Shown here: piece after piece, positions 6,094 to 8,097 of the stretch
Numbering within the stretch: position 1 is the stretch's first letter
Layout of the letters: each line of letters starts with the position of its first letter
Source of the DNA: an uncultured Collinsella sp.
Lineage (GTDB): Bacteria > Actinomycetota > Coriobacteriia > Coriobacteriales > Coriobacteriaceae
DNA length: 8,097 nt
Assembly: GCA_902489945.1 (NCBI GenBank)
Contig: CABUBZ010000079.1
Coordinates: 1-8,097 of the forward strand
Direction of reading: 5' to 3'
Notes under the pieces: generated by a model
The model's database searches: none
Seen by the model: only the letters and a program-made list of their open reading frames with translations
What the model was told of the DNA's origin: nothing
Made by a program: the position numbers and the translations under genes

Positions 6094-6801
6094 CTACTCC
6101 CACTCCTGCTCGTAGATGTTGAGCGACTTTACGTACCGCCCCTGGGCGCCCATGATGTCGCGAACCAGACGCAAGAAGAAGCTGATGCACGAGGTGTCAA
6201 AACCGTCCTGCAGGTCCTCCGGATGCACCGCGCCCGGCCCATCGACCGCCGTGTCACTCAGGCACGCGATGTCATACAGATAGAGCTGTCCCGCCGTCAG
6301 CCAGACATCGTCGACGCAGGCAAGGCGCACCGCAATCGCACCGTCGCTCCAATGCTCCTTTTGCACGATATGCGGGTCGTAGACATCAAAACGTCGATCG
6401 GTGCGCGTATCCTTCAGCGCAACCATGCCGTTCGCAGGATCCTTGTCCAAAATGCCAAAGCGCGAGAAATACTGCGTGTCGCGTACCTGCTCGAGCCGCT
6501 TGAGCGAGGCAGGCGAAAGCGATGCCGGCGGCTCATCAACATACAGCTCGAGCAGCGTCTTGCCATGGCGATAGGGGCGCTCGAAGAGCAGCCAATCGGT
6601 AAATGCCATGTTGTAGGCCATGATTTCGTTTTGGGAAGGCTCGGTGCAATAGCCGAGCCACGGGTCGACAATGATCTCGAACTGCTCGCGCGCCGGCTCC
6701 AAAAACTGAAACTTCCGCAGCATCCAAAAATGGGCCATGTCGGCAATATCGTTGCCAACGGCTTCGGCCAGATGCGCTCGGTCTAAAACGTGGTCAGTCA
6801 C
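6094..6801 (-). CDS. Conserved-looking hypothetical protein, 235 aa
   Basis: I do not recognise this protein. It is a soluble, acidic and aromatic-rich chain with no signal peptide or membrane helix. Notable stretches are DMAHFWMLRKFQFLEPAREQ (residues 21-40), DPWLGYCTEPSQNEI, MAFTDWLLFERPYRHGKTLLE, a beta-rich centre (YFSRFGILDKDPANGMVALKD, then RRFDVYDPHIV) and the C-terminus RYVKSLNIYEQEWE. Codon use is that of an ordinary chromosomal gene, so it is very probably real. The start is GTG 6801, with GAGGAGG (6807-6813, - strand) 5 nt upstream; the nearby ATG at 6806 is out of frame and stops after two codons. Its ribosome binding site is complementary to CCTCCTC at 6842-6848, so translation may be controlled by folding. 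Array 2 begins 37 nt after its stop. Confidence 0.85.
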   Translation of the reverse strand: MTDHVLDRAHLAEAVGNDIADMAHFWMLRKFQFLEPAREQFEIIVDPWLGYCTEPSQNEIMAYNMAFTDWLLFERPYRHGKTLLELYVDEPPASLSPASLKRLEQVRDTQYFSRFGILDKDPANGMVALKDTRTDRRFDVYDPHIVQKEHWSDGAIAVRLACVDDVWLTAGQLYLYDIACLSDTAVDGPGAVHPEDLQDGFDTSCISFFLRLVRDIMGAQGRYVKSLNIYEQEWE

Positions 6802-7155
6802 GGCATCCTCCTCAAACTGATGAACCTCAATTTGAGCTTACGAGGAGGGTGGGCAGCCACTGTCAGCACGGACAAAATAGGCCTCCGGCTGCAAACCAAC
6901 TGCTGACCAAACACTTGACGGGATGCTTGACCGAAAATGCGCACCGCAATAAAACCGCAGGTAAACATAGACGGCCAACCCGCCCTTTTGAGCCATATGC
7001 CCACAGCCACCACAGAAACAACAGGTGACCACAGCTCAAGAAGTCGACAAATGAACACCCGTACGTCAACAAACGAGCAAATCGCTCGCAAAGAGTGTCC
7101 CCAACGACTAGACAAAAAAATGACTAGTCATTGGGGACGTTCTTAAATGACTACG
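6802..7155 (-). other. 354-nt gap with possible structured leader of the 235-aa gene
   Basis: No convincing gene lies here. Three - strand frames stay partly open (6838-7032, 6863-7072, 6798-7115), all without a good ribosome binding site. On the - strand RNA, GTCAGCA (6907-6901) can pair with TGCTGAC (6868-6862), and GCAGCC (6892-6887) with GGCTGC (6858-6853). The stems cross, so they form a pseudoknot or two exclusive hairpins. Just downstream, CCTCCTC (6848-6842) can pair with the GAGGAGG ribosome binding site (6813-6807), and CTCAAA (6835-6830) with TTTGAG (6816-6811). This looks like an expression platform but matches no riboswitch family I know. TGAC occurs at 6904, 6916 and 6928, exactly 12 nt apart. 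The 7030-7096 part shows nothing clear. Confidence 0.4.
7097..7138 (-). terminator. GGGGAC hairpin after gltD, possible terminator or REP-like element
   Basis: GTCCCCAACGACTAG (7097-7111) and CTAGTCATTGGGGAC (7124-7138) pair at 14 of 15 positions; the odd one is a G-U on the - strand. The loop contains A7, which is T7 on the - strand. A perfect 14-bp palindrome AATGACTAGTCATT (7119-7132) overlaps the right arm and, read on the - strand, runs straight into the T-run, giving a weak terminator 18 nt after the gltD stop. The GGGGAC head is shared with the elements at 2167-2247, so a REP origin is the alternative. The 9-mer AAATGACTA recurs at 7118 and 7145. Confidence 0.6.
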
Positions 7156-8097
7156 TTACAGCTCCAGCGCATCGGCGACTTCGGCAGCGCAGGCCAGGGC
7201 GTCGGCCATAGCGTTCACCACGAGCGAGCTGCCGTTGCGAGCGTCACCCGCCACATACACCGGCGCGGCATCCGCGGCGACGCCGTCGACACGGGCCGCG
7301 AGGTGCGAGCCCTCGACAGCCATCACGGGCAGCGGACGGCCAGCGGTGGCGACAGGCACGCGAACAGCGTCGAACACGCCATGCTCGGGACCGGTAAAGC
7401 CGCAGGCGATGAGCACCAGCTGCGCCGGCACCTCGTGCTCGGAGCCTACAATGCGCTCTGGCTTTCCTGCCGACCAGTCCAGATCGACCACGCGCAGACC
7501 CGCGGCCGCACCCTTCTTGTCCAACAGCACCTCGAGCGTATCCACGCCCCAGGCACGCATCTCGCCGCCCATCGCGGCGATAGCCTCCTGCTGGCCGTAG
7601 TCGGTCTTCTTCACGTTGGGCCACTGTGGCCAAGGGTTACTCGCTGTGCGCTTATCGGGCGCCGCCGGCAAGAACTCAAACTGGCGCACGCTGCGCGCAC
7701 CTTGGCGCACCGCGGTACCCACGCAGTCGTTGCCGGTATCACCGCCGCCAATGACCACAACGTCCAGGCCGCGCGCGTCAATGGCGGGCTCGCCGCCGTC
7801 GAGCACCGAGACGGTCGATGCCGTCAGGTAGTCCACGGCGTATACCACACCCGGGGCATCGATGTTCGCAGCCGAAAGCCCACGCGGGGCACGGGCGCCG
7901 GCAGCCACCACGACGGCGTCAAAGTCGTCGAGCTTGGCGGCAACCTTAGGATCGCTCACGTCGGCGTTCAGCTCAAACACAATGCCCAGCTCACGCATGA
8001 GCGCCACGCGGCGCTCGACCACGGACTTCTCGAGCTTCATGTTGGGAATACCGTACATGAGCAGGCCACCCGGGCGGTCGTCACGCTCAAACACCGT
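7156..8097 (-). CDS. gltD: Glutamate synthase small subunit (GltD-like), N-terminus outside the window
   Basis: This is the C-terminal 313 residues of a GltD-type FAD/NAD(P)H oxidoreductase. In glutamate synthase the small subunit takes electrons from NAD(P)H and passes them to GltB, which makes glutamate from glutamine and 2-oxoglutarate. The visible part starts TVFERDDRPGGLLMYGIPNMKLEK, the classic GltD segment. It continues with VVVIGGGDTGNDCVGTAVRQGA (second nucleotide-binding fold, GGGDTG), CGFTGPEHGVFD, and the C-terminal FAD motif VYVAGDARNGSSLVVNAMADA. The GTG at 8094 is an internal valine codon; the frame runs to the window edge, and about 170 residues with the Fe-S cysteines are missing. 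The family is about 480-500 residues. gltB is expected just upstream (beyond 8097). Related flavoproteins such as dihydropyrimidine dehydrogenase or NfnA share the fold, but YGIPNMKLEK favours GltD. Confidence 0.93.
   Translation of the reverse strand, partial: TVFERDDRPGGLLMYGIPNMKLEKSVVERRVALMRELGIVFELNADVSDPKVAAKLDDFDAVVVAAGARAPRGLSAANIDAPGVVYAVDYLTASTVSVLDGGEPAIDARGLDVVVIGGGDTGNDCVGTAVRQGARSVRQFEFLPAAPDKRTASNPWPQWPNVKKTDYGQQEAIAAMGGEMRAWGVDTLEVLLDKKGAAAGLRVVDLDWSAGKPERIVGSEHEVPAQLVLIACGFTGPEHGVFDAVRVPVATAGRPLPVMAVEGSHLAARVDGVAADAAPVYVAGDARNGSSLVVNAMADALACAAEVADALEL

Noticed and set aside
6838..7032. 64-codon Cys-rich - strand frame (CCFCGGCGH)
   Set aside because: GTG start without a ribosome binding site, codon use unlike the neighbours, and overlap with the possible structured leader. 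All three - strand frames are open here, so openness is weak evidence. Worth a homology search only.
7154..7163. CGTTACAGCT as a further copy of the array repeat
   Set aside because: Only seven or eight bases match and it is the end of the gltD coding sequence; coincidence is likely.

Overview
The window is a GC-rich stretch of bacterial chromosome with short intergenic gaps and strong GGAGG-type ribosome binding sites. Protein content and codon use fit a gut actinobacterium of the Coriobacteriia, most likely Collinsella or a close relative. This placement is an impression from the sequence and has not been tested by a search.

Left part, + strand (1-2776): a copper homeostasis cluster. It holds the 3' two-thirds of a CopA-type Cu(+) P1B-ATPase, a CopZ-like metallochaperone and a CsoR-family copper-sensing repressor. 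Between copA and copZ lies a 94-nt imperfect palindrome whose mismatches are mostly G-U pairs on the mRNA strand. After csoR come three copies of a GGGGACAGGT-type REP-like element. A small membrane protein with a C-terminal zinc ribbon follows, closed by a bidirectional terminator (2798-2833).

Middle, - strand (2884-6801): an imidazolonepropionase/prolidase-like amidohydrolase, an AbiEi/DUF559-like protein with a putative PD-(D/E)XK nuclease domain, and an unrecognised 235-aa protein. The two gaps around the nuclease-like gene are filled by arrays of one 17-bp repeat (GTCTCAATCTGTAACAG), 8 copies on one side and 6 on the other. The copies alternate in orientation at about 40-nt steps, with an almost exact 80-nt period and a 160-nt A-B higher-order pattern. 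This arrangement is the most unusual thing in the window.

Right part (6802-8097): a 354-nt gap carrying a possible structured leader (two crossing stems plus a CCTCCTC that can pair with the GAGGAGG ribosome binding site of the 235-aa gene) and a GGGGAC hairpin. The window ends inside the C-terminal two-thirds of a GltD-type glutamate synthase small subunit on the - strand.

Functionally, the copper genes form a unit in which CsoR should sense Cu(I), CopZ carry it and CopA export it. The amidohydrolase and GltD look like ordinary metabolism. The nuclease-like gene and its two arrays may form a separate accessory unit whose role I cannot name.
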